From: Actinobacteria bacterium HGW-Actinobacteria-7
GTDB taxonomy: Bacteria; Actinomycetota; Coriobacteriia; Anaerosomatales; PHET01
Assembly (NCBI GenBank): GCA_002841275.1
Contig: PHET01000029.1
Coordinates: forward strand, 1-37,311
Length of the DNA stretch: 37,311 bases
Direction of reading: 5' to 3'
Below are positions 7,102 through 15,602 of this stretch, one piece after another. The notes below the pieces were generated by a model, which was not told the origin of the DNA, ran no database searches, and worked only from the letters and a program-made list of their open reading frames with translations. The translations under genes were made by a program, and so were the position numbers. Position 1 is the first letter of the stretch. Every line of letters starts with the position of its first letter.

Positions 7102-7926
7102 TTACGCGTGATCCGCTGTCGCGTACGCGGGAGCGGGCTCATCGTCATGCTCGTGCTCGTCGTGATCGTCACCGTGACGGTTGTTGGGATCGAGCCCGCC
7201 CATCCCGAAGAAGTCGAGGAACGCGGGGAAGTCCTCGGTAACCGAGAGGTATACGTGAATCGTCGTCAGGATGATGAACAACCAGTTGATGATGTAGTGC
7301 GTGGTGCGGACCCAGAAGATACCTGTTGCGCCGATCACGCCGGCAGAAAGCGCGTACAGACTCGTACCCGCGAACGGAATGCCAACTCGAAAGAGCATCA
7401 GGCCGGTAATCGCCTGGATGATCAGCAGGGGCACGAAGATGGTGTAGGTGCCCTTCTGCATCACGTTGTATTTGCCCAGGTGGGGCTTGGAGGACTTCAC
7501 GAAGATGTAGTACAGGATGACCTTGGGGGCCGTCGTGATGTCCCGCTTGTTGATCGCGAACTCCTTGTAGTCACGCTGGCGCGAGGCAAATGCGTACCAC
7601 AGACGCCACACAAGGTTGATGATCACGATGACCATGAAGACGTAGTGCACCACCCGCATAGGCGACCGATCGAACTGCGGGAACCGGATCAACAACCCGG
7701 ATGCACCCAGCGCGATCATGCTGAAGACATGCTGGAAGTGGAGGAACTTGGGCAGGAATGGCGGATGGCTGTCGTGATGAGGCCACTCCCACTGCTTACC
7801 GAAGCGCCGCTTCGCTCTGCCGGTCAGGACGTTGCCCATGAAATGCGCCGCAAGAGCGACAAGCATGATCGGGTACAACGTGGTGAATCCTACGTCCAGC
7901 CAGACATTGAGTGTCGTCAGCGTCAT
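7102..7926 (-). CDS. Membrane cytochrome b, quinol-oxidising subunit
   Basis: This 274-residue protein has about five membrane helices and conserved His residues placed as in the FdnI / thiosulfate reductase / Ni-Fe hydrogenase cytochrome b group: HFQHVFSM, VVHYVFMVIV, THYIINWLF and TIHVYLSV. It would bind two b haems and exchange electrons with the quinone pool. The last 30 residues form an Asp/His-rich tail (HGDDHDEHEHDD) that could bind metal. It is the first gene of the cytochrome operon; AGGGGG lies about 10 bases before the ATG. Similar cytochrome b plus multihaem c pairs (Cbc-type) serve extracellular respiration in Geobacter. Function here is inferred from that arrangement. Confidence 0.85.
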   Translation of the reverse strand: MTLTTLNVWLDVGFTTLYPIMLVALAAHFMGNVLTGRAKRRFGKQWEWPHHDSHPPFLPKFLHFQHVFSMIALGASGLLIRFPQFDRSPMRVVHYVFMVIVIINLVWRLWYAFASRQRDYKEFAINKRDITTAPKVILYYIFVKSSKPHLGKYNVMQKGTYTIFVPLLIIQAITGLMLFRVGIPFAGTSLYALSAGVIGATGIFWVRTTHYIINWLFIILTTIHVYLSVTEDFPAFLDFFGMGGLDPNNRHGDDHDEHEHDDEPAPAYATADHA

Positions 7927-8062
7927 CGACTGACACCCCCTACTCCCTAGTAATGCCCGATCAAGGGCGCTCTTCCCCGATGAACCGCATCATGCGAGAC
8001 CTCAGACGCTGTCCGGACGTCAAGGTGCGGCCAAAGGGCTTGTAACAACAGTTGCGAGCAGC

Positions 8063-8086
8063 ATAAAGACGCCCCGACGGGGTGTC
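8063..8086 (-). terminator. Terminator of the Tup/molybdopterin operon
   Basis: On the minus strand GACACCCC pairs with GGGGCGTC across a 3-base loop (8086-8068) and is followed by TTTATG. It lies 16 bases after the DUF3343 stop and before the cytochrome operon, marking the boundary between the two. The interval 7927-8062 should hold the cytochrome operon promoter, but I see no convincing -35/-10 pair in it. Confidence 0.7.
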
Positions 8087-8101
8087 AACGCGAAAGGGCA
8101 C

Positions 8102-8347
8102 TCACACATCCTCAATTTCGCTGGTAGCGGCTATGGAAATGCCTTCAGCGGCCAAGCAATCGCGCGCGGAATGGAGCTGTTCCGGAGGCAGTCGCAGCGC
8201 GATGCCGCACAAGGCGCCGATGCTCTTGGGGGCTGGGATGGGCAGCACCTCAAGACCTGCCCCTTGCAGCGCGGATTCAGCATCCAGCGCATCATGAGTC
8301 GACCCAAACCCAAGCACTGCGAACAACCTAGCCTGTCGGACGCTCAC
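8102..8347 (-). CDS. DUF3343 putative Se/S carrier protein
   Basis: This 81-residue protein matches the DUF3343 (Se/S carrier-like) pattern: an N-terminal strand with LFAVLGFGSTHDAL, then LPIPAPKSIGALCGIALRL with the conserved Cys in an LCG setting. The family is often found beside cysteine-desulfurase-like and selenium-metabolism genes and is proposed to carry activated selenium or sulfur. It starts at a GTG overlapping the stop of the desulfurase-like gene by four bases, so the two are translationally coupled. It is the last gene of the Tup/Moco operon. Confidence 0.85.
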   Translation of the reverse strand: MSVRQARLFAVLGFGSTHDALDAESALQGAGLEVLPIPAPKSIGALCGIALRLPPEQLHSARDCLAAEGISIAATSEIEDV

Positions 8348-9522
8348 GTGAGCTCACCCACCAGCTCGCGCAGTGCGTTCAGCACGGTGCCCACATCGTC
8401 CGGAGTGTTGCCGTAGCCCAGCCCGAAGCGCAGCGCCCCGGCGTCGACCGTGCCGAGCGTACGGTGCGCCCACGGTGCACAGTGCAGCCCCGCCCTCGCG
8501 GCGACGCCGTACCGCCGGTCCAACGCGAAAGCCAATCGGTCTGCGCTGATTCGGTCATGCACCACCGAGACGATCGGCACCCGTGGCGCGCCGAGCGATG
8601 GTCCGAGCACAGAGAAGCCATCCAGATCGAGAATGCCCTCATGCAACTGGCGCACGAGCACTGCCTCGTGCGAGCGTAACTCCTCGGCATGTTCCGAGAG
8701 GAATCTCACCGATGCGCCCAGTCCAAGGATCCCGGGAGTGTTGGGCGTCCCGGCTTCATAGCGTTCGGGTCGCGCCAGGGGCTGAAGCGGATCCTCGCTG
8801 CTACCCCCGCCGGTCCCACCGGAAACGAGCTCGGCCGGCTCGCACGTCGGCGCGAGATACAGGACGCCGACCCCCTGCGGCCCCAGAAGCCCCTTGTGCC
8901 CCGAACAGGCCCACGCATCGGCGCCCAATCGGCCCAGATCGACTGGTAGGTGTCCTCCGGCCTGCGCCCCGTCAACCAGCAGCAAGGCTCCGTTCGCATG
9001 CGCGATGTCGCCCAGATCGGGTATCGGCTGGATCGCGCCGGTCACGTTGCCCGCGTGCTGACACACGACCGCGCGAGTCCGACCTGCGGCCACGACCGCC
9101 TCGACCTCATCGGCATCGACCACGCCCGCCTCGTCGGCATCGACCACGACGACCTCGACGCCGCGGGCCGCCAACGCGTTGAGTGGCCGGGCAACGGCGT
9201 TGTGCTCCATCGAGCAGGCGACAACTCGGTCTCCGGGGACCAACAGGCCGAGGAGCACCAGGTTCATCGCCTGCGTGCAACCCGGCTGGAAGCTCAGATC
9301 ATGCGTGTCTGCGACGCCCAGGAACGTGGCCACATCGCGCCGTGCGGAGTGAATCGCACGCGAGGTGTCCAGCGCGAACCGGTAGGCGCCTCGGCCAGGG
9401 TTGGCGGCAAGCACGGTGAGACCATTGGCGACGGCCTCGATCACCCCAGGGGGCTTTGGCCACGACGTCGCTCCGTGGTCGAGGTAGATGCGGGTTTCGG
9501 GGGAATCGACGGTGGCAGCCAT
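8344..9522 (-). CDS. Cysteine-desulfurase family protein (class V aminotransferase)
   Basis: The 392-residue protein has the fold-type I PLP features of the NifS/SufS group: YLDHGATS at the N-terminus, VDGAQAGG with the PLP Asp (184), CSGHKG with the Schiff-base Lys (210), and a late catalytic Cys in AGLHCAPWAHRT (348). It fits the subgroup typified by EF2568, which occurs with DUF3343 and selenium-dependent molybdenum hydroxylase genes. A likely role is to release S or Se from cysteine or selenocysteine for cofactor sulfuration or selenium delivery, with the next gene as acceptor. It follows mogA by three bases. Confidence 0.88.
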   Translation of the reverse strand: MAATVDSPETRIYLDHGATSWPKPPGVIEAVANGLTVLAANPGRGAYRFALDTSRAIHSARRDVATFLGVADTHDLSFQPGCTQAMNLVLLGLLVPGDRVVACSMEHNAVARPLNALAARGVEVVVVDADEAGVVDADEVEAVVAAGRTRAVVCQHAGNVTGAIQPIPDLGDIAHANGALLLVDGAQAGGHLPVDLGRLGADAWACSGHKGLLGPQGVGVLYLAPTCEPAELVSGGTGGGSSEDPLQPLARPERYEAGTPNTPGILGLGASVRFLSEHAEELRSHEAVLVRQLHEGILDLDGFSVLGPSLGAPRVPIVSVVHDRISADRLAFALDRRYGVAARAGLHCAPWAHRTLGTVDAGALRFGLGYGNTPDDVGTVLNALRELVGELT

Positions 9523-9525
9523 CGG

Positions 9526-10005
9526 TTAGCCATGCCCCCCGCCGGCTGCCATGTCTCGCGCATGCTCCAGCTGGTCGGCCACGAAGGAGAAGGTCTCAGT
9601 TGCGGCCTTGAGGGAGCCGGGCATGTTGATGATGAGGGTCTTTCCGCGTTGAGCCGCCACGGCGCGGGAGAGCATCGCCCGCTTGGTGACTCGGAGGGAC
9701 TCGGCGCGGATGTGCTCGGCGATGCCCGGCACCGCGCGTCCGGCCACCGACAGCGTTGCCTCAGGGGTGACATCGCGCGGCCCCAACCCGGTGCCGCCGC
9801 AGGTGAAGACCACGTCGGCGCAGAAGACATCTGCCATCTCGACGAGCGCACTCGCGATGACGTCGTGTTCGTCGGGGCAGACGCGATACTCCACGACGGA
9901 CCACCCGCGAGCCGTGGACAGCTCCTTTAGGGCCTGACCGGCGGTGTCCTCGGCAGGAGAACGGGTGTCCGAGCAGGTCAGGATCGCGATACGCAGCTCA
10001 GACAC
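9526..10005 (-). CDS. mogA: Molybdopterin adenylyltransferase (MogA/MoaB family)
   Basis: I take the GTG at 10005 as start: GAGG lies 5 bases upstream and it falls just after the MOSC stop, giving 159 residues, normal for the family. Diagnostic motifs are ILTCSDTRS near the N-terminus, VVFTCGGTGLGPRDVTPEA (nucleotide and MPT site), AVPGIAEHIR and LIINMPGS. The enzyme adenylates molybdopterin before MoeA inserts Mo or W. The MogA and MoaB names overlap in this family, so the symbol is approximate. Confidence 0.87.
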   Translation of the reverse strand: MSELRIAILTCSDTRSPAEDTAGQALKELSTARGWSVVEYRVCPDEHDVIASALVEMADVFCADVVFTCGGTGLGPRDVTPEATLSVAGRAVPGIAEHIRAESLRVTKRAMLSRAVAAQRGKTLIINMPGSLKAATETFSFVADQLEHARDMAAGGGHG

Positions 10006-10012
10006 GTCGGCC

Positions 10013-10576
10013 TCACTTCTCGGTTGATCGGGCGATCTTCTTGCACTCGTTGGCTGCGTGGACCTCGGCGGAGGCCACCAGCGACTCCTCGGGAGAGCGG
10101 TCACAGGTCCCGTCCCCGATGCTGATCACCTCTATGATATCGCCAACCGCAACCGGTCCGGCCACACGCACGACCGCGAAGACGCCTTCGCGAGGCATGA
10201 CGCAGTCTCCGGCCTGGTAGTAGATCGCGCACTTGTTGTGACAGGTCTTGCCGACCTGGCTGACCTCGAGCACGACGCCGTCGCCGATATGAATGATGCT
10301 TCCAACCGGCAGCGTCATGACGTCGACGTCTTGCGTGGTGATGTTCTCGGCGAAGTCGCCCGGGCCAACGTCGAGGCCCTTGGCGGTCATCTCATCGATG
10401 CTCTCCTGCGCCAGTAGCGAGACTTGGCGATGCCAGTCACCGGCATGCGCGTCGTCGGCGAAGCCGCTGTCCAGGATGAGAACGCCCGAGTCATAGCGTT
10501 GCTTGCGCATCGTCTTGCGAGGCGACAGGTTCACAGAGGTGACGCGGCCGGTACGGCCGAGTTCAGGAGCGGTCAT
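10013..10576 (-). CDS. MOSC-domain protein
   Basis: The start at 10576 (ATGA overlap with moaC) gives 187 residues. The sequence resembles stand-alone MOSC proteins of anaerobe molybdopterin operons: an N-terminal beta segment (GRVTSVNLS), [33 protein letters not shown] and a late [13 protein letters not shown] domains belong to Moco sulfurases and YiiM-like proteins and are thought to handle sulfur or the cofactor. The Cys pair in KTCHNKCAI is a candidate active site. The exact substrate is unknown. Confidence 0.82.
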   Translation of the reverse strand: MTAPELGRTGRVTSVNLSPRKTMRKQRYDSGVLILDSGFADDAHAGDWHRQVSLLAQESIDEMTAKGLDVGPGDFAENITTQDVDVMTLPVGSIIHIGDGVVLEVSQVGKTCHNKCAIYYQAGDCVMPREGVFAVVRVAGPVAVGDIIEVISIGDGTCDRSPEESLVASAEVHAANECKKIARSTEK

Positions 10577-11076
10577 TGCAGGTCCTCCTCGCGGGTCCAG
10601 GTGCCGGAGTTGCCGCCGGCCTTCGAGAGCAGTTTGACGTCCGAGACGACCATGCCGCGATCGACCGCCTTGCACATGTCATAGATCGTAAGCGCCGAGA
10701 CGGCTGCTGCCGTGAGCGCCTCCATCTCGATGCCGGTCTTGCCGTCGGTCTCGGCGGTCACCGTGATGCGGATGCCGGCACGTTCGTCCTGAACAGGCTT
10801 CAGATGGACCGCAACGTGCGTGAGCGAAAGCGGGTGGCACAGCGGAATCAGCTCGCTGGTGCGTTTCGCGGCCATGATGCCCGCGATGCGCGCGGTGGCC
10901 AGGACGTCGCCTTTGGCCGCCGCGCCGCTGGTGATGAGCGCGAGCGTCTCGGGCTGCATCAGGACAAAGGCTGTCGTCACCGCCGTGCGGTGCGTGACGG
11001 CCTTGTCGGCGATGTCGACCATGTGGGCCTGGCCGGCGCTATCCAGGTGAGTCAGGCCGGAGTTCTTGGGCTCCAT
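10573..11076 (-). CDS. moaC: Cyclic pyranopterin monophosphate synthase MoaC
   Basis: The ATG at 11076 follows the moaA stop by one base, with GGAGG inside the end of moaA, and gives 167 residues, a standard MoaC length. Family motifs are clear: [40 protein letters not shown], and [29 protein letters not shown]. With MoaA it converts GTP to cyclic pyranopterin monophosphate, the first committed step of molybdopterin synthesis. Confidence 0.96.
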   Translation of the reverse strand: MEPKNSGLTHLDSAGQAHMVDIADKAVTHRTAVTTAFVLMQPETLALITSGAAAKGDVLATARIAGIMAAKRTSELIPLCHPLSLTHVAVHLKPVQDERAGIRITVTAETDGKTGIEMEALTAAAVSALTIYDMCKAVDRGMVVSDVKLLSKAGGNSGTWTREEDLQ

Positions 11077-11077
11077 C

Positions 11078-12103
11078 CTAGCCTCCGATCTGGGACATAC
11101 CGCGGGTGGTTCCCACGCGGTCGTGATGACTTTCGGGCTTCGCGCCCAAGGCCGTGAGAATGACTGCACGCACATCATCGTCCGTACCCGTACGAAGCGG
11201 ACTGCGAACGTCGAATTCGATATCGGAGAACAGGCACGGGCGCAGCATCCCGTCGGCGGTGAGCCGCAACCGGTTGCACTCCCCGCAGAAGTGGTGCGAC
11301 AGCGGCGAGATCACGCCGATGGTGCCGGGCGCTCCCTCGAATCGGTAGTAGCGTGCCGGGCCCCAGCCACCGGGTGCGCCATCGCGCTCGACTGCAACCA
11401 GAGGTCCCAGGCCGGCAGCTTCGCCCTGCTGTGTGATGGTGGCGAGCGTCTCCTCGCTGGGCACGTGGTCCTCCCGGCTCCATCCGCCGGATTCTGCGGC
11501 ACAGCCCGAGCCCTCGTGGGCCGACTCGCCCACCGGCATGTACTCGATGAAGCGCACGTGGAGCGGGCGCTCGGTGGTGAGCTTCGCGAAACCGAGAAGG
11601 TCCTGGTGCAGCGAGCGCACAACGACGACGTTGAGCTTCACCGGCGAGAACCCAGCCTCGAACGCCGCATCGATCCCGGCGAGCACATCGGAGAGGTGGC
11701 CGCCGCGCGTCACGGACTCGAAGACGTCCGGGTCGAGCGAATCGAGACTGATGTTGACCCGCTCGAGACCGGCCTCGCGCAGCTCGGCGGCGAACTTGGG
11801 CAGCAGCGTCCCATTGGTGGTCAGTGCCACCGCTTCGACACCCACGTGCTCGCGCAGGTGGCGGATGAACTCAGGCACTCCATGGCGTACCAGCGGCTCT
11901 CCGCCGGTAAGCCGGATCTTGCCGATACCGAACTCGACGGCGATGGCCGTGAAGCGCTCAATCTCCTCGAGCGTGAGGATCTGATCGTGCGGCTTCCACG
12001 GCACACCCTGCTCGGGCATGCAGTAGACACAGCGCAGGTTGCAGCGATCCGTGAGCGCGATGCGCAGATAATCGATACGCCGTCCGTGCGCGTCTGTAGC
12101 CAT
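11078..12103 (-). CDS. moaA: GTP 3',8-cyclase MoaA (radical SAM)
   Basis: The 341-residue protein has the radical SAM cluster motif CNLRCVYC (residues 21-28), TGGEPLVR, and the C-terminal cluster motif [18 protein letters not shown]. It ends in GG, as catalytically competent MoaA proteins do. It makes the MoaC substrate from GTP. Its start shares one base with the mobB stop (TGATG). Confidence 0.96.
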   Translation of the reverse strand: MATDAHGRRIDYLRIALTDRCNLRCVYCMPEQGVPWKPHDQILTLEEIERFTAIAVEFGIGKIRLTGGEPLVRHGVPEFIRHLREHVGVEAVALTTNGTLLPKFAAELREAGLERVNISLDSLDPDVFESVTRGGHLSDVLAGIDAAFEAGFSPVKLNVVVVRSLHQDLLGFAKLTTERPLHVRFIEYMPVGESAHEGSGCAAESGGWSREDHVPSEETLATITQQGEAAGLGPLVAVERDGAPGGWGPARYYRFEGAPGTIGVISPLSHHFCGECNRLRLTADGMLRPCLFSDIEFDVRSPLRTGTDDDVRAVILTALGAKPESHHDRVGTTRGMSQIGG

Positions 12104-12627
12104 CAGCCCTCACGACCAAAGAAGCGCTCGCCGATGAGATCGGCGACTCCCGCTGCATCATCGAGTTCGAAGCGCGGCACGCCGTCGCAGGAAAGCGCGG
12201 AGTTGTTGGTCACGAGCGCGAGCAGCTCGCCCGGCTCGCACACAAGCGAGTCCGAACGCTCGACGCGCGAGACCTCTATGCGGTTGCGCCCCTCGCGCTT
12301 GAAGCCCTCAGTGATGAGGATATGGCTCCCGATATCGGCCGCTATGCGTGCGATCTCGTCGATTGAAAGCTCCTGTTCCACCTCGTGGATCAGTGCGAAC
12401 TTCTCGGGCGAGGAGACCATGGTGGCGACGGCCCCGGCCCGCGCGTGGCGGTACGAGTCCTTGCCGGGAACGTCGATGTCGTAGTCGTGGATGTGGTGCT
12501 TGACGGTTGCGACGCGCACGCCGCGACCCGTCAGCTCCGCGATGAGCTTCTCGAGGAAGGTCGTCTTGCCGGAGTCGCCCTTCCCCACCACCGAGACCAC
12601 GGGGACCGTGTTCGGCGTATCTGTCAT
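12103..12627 (-). CDS. mobB: Molybdopterin-guanine dinucleotide GTP-binding protein MobB
   Basis: The 174-residue protein begins with a P-loop (VVGKGDSGKTTFLEKLIAEL), followed by VATVKHHIHDYDIDVPGKDSYRHARAGA, the typical MobB region, and ILITEGFKREGRNRIEV. MobB binds GTP and assists MobA in forming the guanine dinucleotide cofactor used by DMSO-reductase-family enzymes such as formate dehydrogenase. A 31-base gap separates it from the small Cys protein, the widest gap in this part of the operon. Confidence 0.92.
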   Translation of the reverse strand: MTDTPNTVPVVSVVGKGDSGKTTFLEKLIAELTGRGVRVATVKHHIHDYDIDVPGKDSYRHARAGAVATMVSSPEKFALIHEVEQELSIDEIARIAADIGSHILITEGFKREGRNRIEVSRVERSDSLVCEPGELLALVTNNSALSCDGVPRFELDDAAGVADLIGERFFGREG

Positions 12628-12658
12628 GTCCTACCCCAGTCTGTCGGTGAATTGCGCT

Positions 12659-12877
12659 TTAGAAGCAGCCCAGGTCGCAGTTGTGAACGCGCACGCCCGC
12701 TATGTCGGCGGCAGCACCGGCGACCTTGTACGGCACGCCGGTATCCTCGGCGAACTTGCGCAGCACGGGGCAGGTGACCTTCCCGTCGACCGCCTTGGCG
12801 AGAATCGCGTCCTTCATCTCATCGGTGACCTGCGCCGTCCAGCGCGGATCGAGTTCCTTGGGTCCGTTGTCGCTCAT
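12659..12877 (-). CDS. Small conserved Cys protein of the Mo/W cofactor operon
   Basis: The ATG at 12877 overlaps the moeA stop (ATGA), giving 72 residues. Visible features are KVTCPVLRKFAEDTGVPYK in the middle and a conserved-looking C-terminal end VRVHNCDLGCF, so three Cys in all. Short proteins with a similar ending occur beside moeA/mob genes in other anaerobes as far as I recall, but I know no assigned function. A metal-binding or redox accessory role for Mo/W insertion is conceivable. Confidence 0.78.
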   Translation of the reverse strand: MSDNGPKELDPRWTAQVTDEMKDAILAKAVDGKVTCPVLRKFAEDTGVPYKVAGAAADIAGVRVHNCDLGCF

Positions 12878-14127
12878 TGCACTCCCTCTTCCATGTCGAG
12901 CCGCACGCACTGAACCAGCGTGCCGGCGGCGAATACTCCTTCACCTTCGGGTAGTACGACGAAGCAGTTGCCTCGATGGGCCGCTGTGAGCAGCGCCGAG
13001 GACTGGCTGTTCGGAAGCGAGGCCGAATACTCCCCGTCCACGAGTTCGACGCGGCCGCGAAGATAGTAGCGACGGTCCTGCTTCTTCTTAACGTCGTGCG
13101 AAAGCCGCGCCATAGTGACAGGGCGGTCAATCGCCGAGAAGCCCTGCATCATCAGAAGTGACGGCCGCACGAAGATCTCGAAGCCCACATACGTGCTGGT
13201 GGGGTTGCCCGGAAGTCCGAAGAACGGCACGCCCCTGATCGAACCCAGCGTCTGGGGATTGCCGGGCCGCATCTTCACCTTGCAGAAGTCGAGTTCGCCA
13301 AGCTCCTCGAGCACCGGCTTGACGAAGTCGAAGTCTCCCACGCTCACGCCGCCGCTGGTGGCGATGAAGTCGCACTCGGCGGCGGCTTTCTCAAACGCCG
13401 CACGCGTGGTTTCCATATCATCGGCGACGATGGGATAGCGCACCGGGATGCCGCCGGCAGCGATGACCTGCGCCGCGATCGAATAGCTGTTGGAGTTGCG
13501 GATCTTACCCGGGCCGGGCTTCTCGGCGACCTCTACGAGTTCGCTTCCGGTCGAGAGCACCGCTACGCGAGGCCGACGGTACACCGGGACAGTGGCATGG
13601 CCGGTCGAGGCAAGCAGCCCGATGGCCGCGGGGCCCAGCTTCTCCCCCGCCGAGATGACCACATCGCCTGCGCGCACCTCTTCGCCGCGACGGCGGATGT
13701 GCTCGCCGAGCCGTGGCTCGATCTCGAAGGCCACGCGCGCGCCCATGCCCCCATCACCGGAGACCACGGAGGTGCGCTCGACCATGACAACGCTGTCAGC
13801 GCCCTGAGGCACGGCCGCACCGGTCATGATGCGTGCCGCCTGGCCTGGACCCACTGCGATGCCCTCGACGTCGTCACCTGCAGCGATATGCGCGATCACG
13901 TCGAGCTCGCCAGGGGAATCGGCGGTCGCGCCGGCAAGATCCGCGGCACGAACCGCGAACCCGTCCATCGCCGAGTTGTCGAACGGCGCGACGTCGATAT
14001 CGCTGGTCGCGTCGACGGCGAGTACGCGACCCAGAGCCTCGAGGAGCGAGACCTCCTCGGCAGGAAGGACCTTGATGCGGTCGAAGACGAGCTGGCGCGC
14101 TTCCTCGACGGTCATTGTCTGTGTCAC
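12874..14127 (-). CDS. moeA: Molybdopterin molybdenumtransferase MoeA
   Basis: The 417-residue protein has the full MoeA domain order: N-terminal domain with DVAPFDNSAMDGFAVRAAD (near 45-63), MTGAAVPQGADSVVMVE, the MoCF-fold stretch VAVLSTGSELVE, ATSGGVSVGDFDFV, VKMRPGNPQTLGSIRGVPFFGLPGNPTS, and a C-terminal barrel domain. It inserts molybdate, or tungstate in W-using organisms, into adenylated molybdopterin. The GTG at 14127 overlaps the previous stop by four bases; an ATG 12 bases later (14115) is the alternative start. Confidence 0.95.
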   Translation of the reverse strand: MTQTMTVEEARQLVFDRIKVLPAEEVSLLEALGRVLAVDATSDIDVAPFDNSAMDGFAVRAADLAGATADSPGELDVIAHIAAGDDVEGIAVGPGQAARIMTGAAVPQGADSVVMVERTSVVSGDGGMGARVAFEIEPRLGEHIRRRGEEVRAGDVVISAGEKLGPAAIGLLASTGHATVPVYRRPRVAVLSTGSELVEVAEKPGPGKIRNSNSYSIAAQVIAAGGIPVRYPIVADDMETTRAAFEKAAAECDFIATSGGVSVGDFDFVKPVLEELGELDFCKVKMRPGNPQTLGSIRGVPFFGLPGNPTSTYVGFEIFVRPSLLMMQGFSAIDRPVTMARLSHDVKKKQDRRYYLRGRVELVDGEYSASLPNSQSSALLTAAHRGNCFVVLPEGEGVFAAGTLVQCVRLDMEEGVQ

Positions 14128-15602
14128 GAGCCCTCCTCGGTGGTGAGCACCCGTTCGGGGTGCGTGTAGACGGTGAGCTTGCCGCCGCGAACGTAGCCTA
14201 CGAGCGTGATGCCCAGCCCGTCGGCGAGGTCGGCGGCCAGATCGGTCACGGCGCTACGCGACGCGGCGATGGCGACCCGTGCCTTGGCAGCCTTGACCGC
14301 CATCTCGTAACTGATGCGTCCTGTCGCCACGAGTACGGCTCCGGCTGTGGGAATGTGATCGAGCCACGCACGGCCCAACACCTTGTCGATGGCGTTGTGC
14401 CGGCCGACGTCCTCGCGAGCAACGAGCAGCTCGCCATCACGGCCCAGCCCGGCGGCGTGCATGCCGCCCGAGTCGCGGTACATGACCGCGGCATCACCGA
14501 GCTCGCGAACGAGCAGGTATATCTCCTTGGCGCTCACCGTGAGTTCGGACTCGACAGGTGCCAGGCCCCGTGCGTGCCCCACCGAGGCGAAGGTGACGCC
14601 CTTGCCACAACCACTGGTCATGTAGCGGGTGCGTTCTGCGAGGTCAACCGGGACCTTCTCGGCCGAGGAAACCCAGACCATCCCTCGCTTGAAGTCTGTG
14701 TCGACGCCGGTGAAGGCCGACCGATCGGACAGGAACCCCTCGGAGAGGAGGAACCCTACCGCGAGTTCCTCGAGGTCGCGCGGCGTGGCCTGCACGGTTG
14801 CAACCTCGACGTCGTTGAGGTGGATGGTCACGGGACTTTCGCTGGGCAGGGTACGCGGCCTGCGAGTGGCAACCTCGACGATCTCGAGGCGGCGCTGCTT
14901 GGCCGTGTGTTCGGGGACCGTCTCGCGCGCCTCCACGAGGTCTGAGGGCGTGTTGACGTTGAAGAGCGAGCGCAGATCGGGATCCGCGGCGCGCAACTGC
15001 TCGACGGGAATCTCGACAACCTTGACCTGCGAGAACAGTGCGACCAAGCGGCGGCGTCCCGTTGCGAGCACGTCACGCGCCGGGCCAAGACACGCCGGTA
15101 CCCGGTACAGGGCAAGCAGGGGCTCGAGGCCTTTGTCGGTCACGGGAACGACTACGTCCCCTTGGCCGCGGGCGGCCCACAAGGCGCGGATCAGCTCGGG
15201 CTCAAGGTGCGGCATGTCAGCCGCGACGGCGAGCACCCACTCAGTTGATGCCGAGGCCAGCGCAGTTGCCAGACCGCCGAGAGGCCCCTGATACGCGACT
15301 TCGTCTCGAACGATCTCGACGCCCTCAGGAAGACCTGCATCGTCGAGGGCCTCGGGACGGTTGGTGACGACAATCGTGCTCTCGCATACGGTGCCGACGG
15401 CATCGCACACCAGTGCCACGAGCGAGCGACCGTCCAACGCCAGTAGCGTCTTGTCCACTCCCATGCGCAATGAGCGACCGCCCGCCAGAACAGCGGCGGT
15501 GATCGGGAGGCGCATATCGTCGGTGGATCGAGTCACGTACGTCCCTGCCTGTCGTCGTCGGTCATACGGCGTCCGCCGAAGCCGGACGCACTTGGAAGTC
15601 AC
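14124..15602 (-). CDS. Fused MobA-FdhD protein
   Basis: This 492-residue protein joins two Mo-enzyme maturation functions. Residues about 30-225 are MobA-like: AAVLAGGRSLRMGVDK with the nucleotide-binding loop, then LAVAADMPHL. Residues about 230-490 are FdhD: SESPVTIHLND, DLEELAVGFLLSEG, YMTSGCGKGVTF, ARGLAPVESE, DSGGMHAAGL, AREDVGRHNAIDK, GRISYEMAVKAAKARV. MobA adds GMP to the cofactor; FdhD passes sulfur to it for formate dehydrogenase. The FdhD active loop here has a single Cys (SGCGKG) instead of the CXXC of E. coli. A GTG at 15602 overlaps the tupC stop; a later ATG at 15515 is the alternative start. Confidence 0.92.
   Translation of the reverse strand: MTSKCVRLRRTPYDRRRQAGTYVTRSTDDMRLPITAAVLAGGRSLRMGVDKTLLALDGRSLVALVCDAVGTVCESTIVVTNRPEALDDAGLPEGVEIVRDEVAYQGPLGGLATALASASTEWVLAVAADMPHLEPELIRALWAARGQGDVVVPVTDKGLEPLLALYRVPACLGPARDVLATGRRRLVALFSQVKVVEIPVEQLRAADPDLRSLFNVNTPSDLVEARETVPEHTAKQRRLEIVEVATRRPRTLPSESPVTIHLNDVEVATVQATPRDLEELAVGFLLSEGFLSDRSAFTGVDTDFKRGMVWVSSAEKVPVDLAERTRYMTSGCGKGVTFASVGHARGLAPVESELTVSAKEIYLLVRELGDAAVMYRDSGGMHAAGLGRDGELLVAREDVGRHNAIDKVLGRAWLDHIPTAGAVLVATGRISYEMAVKAAKARVAIAASRSAVTDLAADLADGLGITLVGYVRGGKLTVYTHPERVLTTEEGS

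Noticed and set aside
7927-8062. c-di-GMP or cobalamin riboswitch ahead of the cytochrome operon
   Set aside because: None of the conserved core words of these classes is present; I see only ordinary sequence and short inverted repeats.
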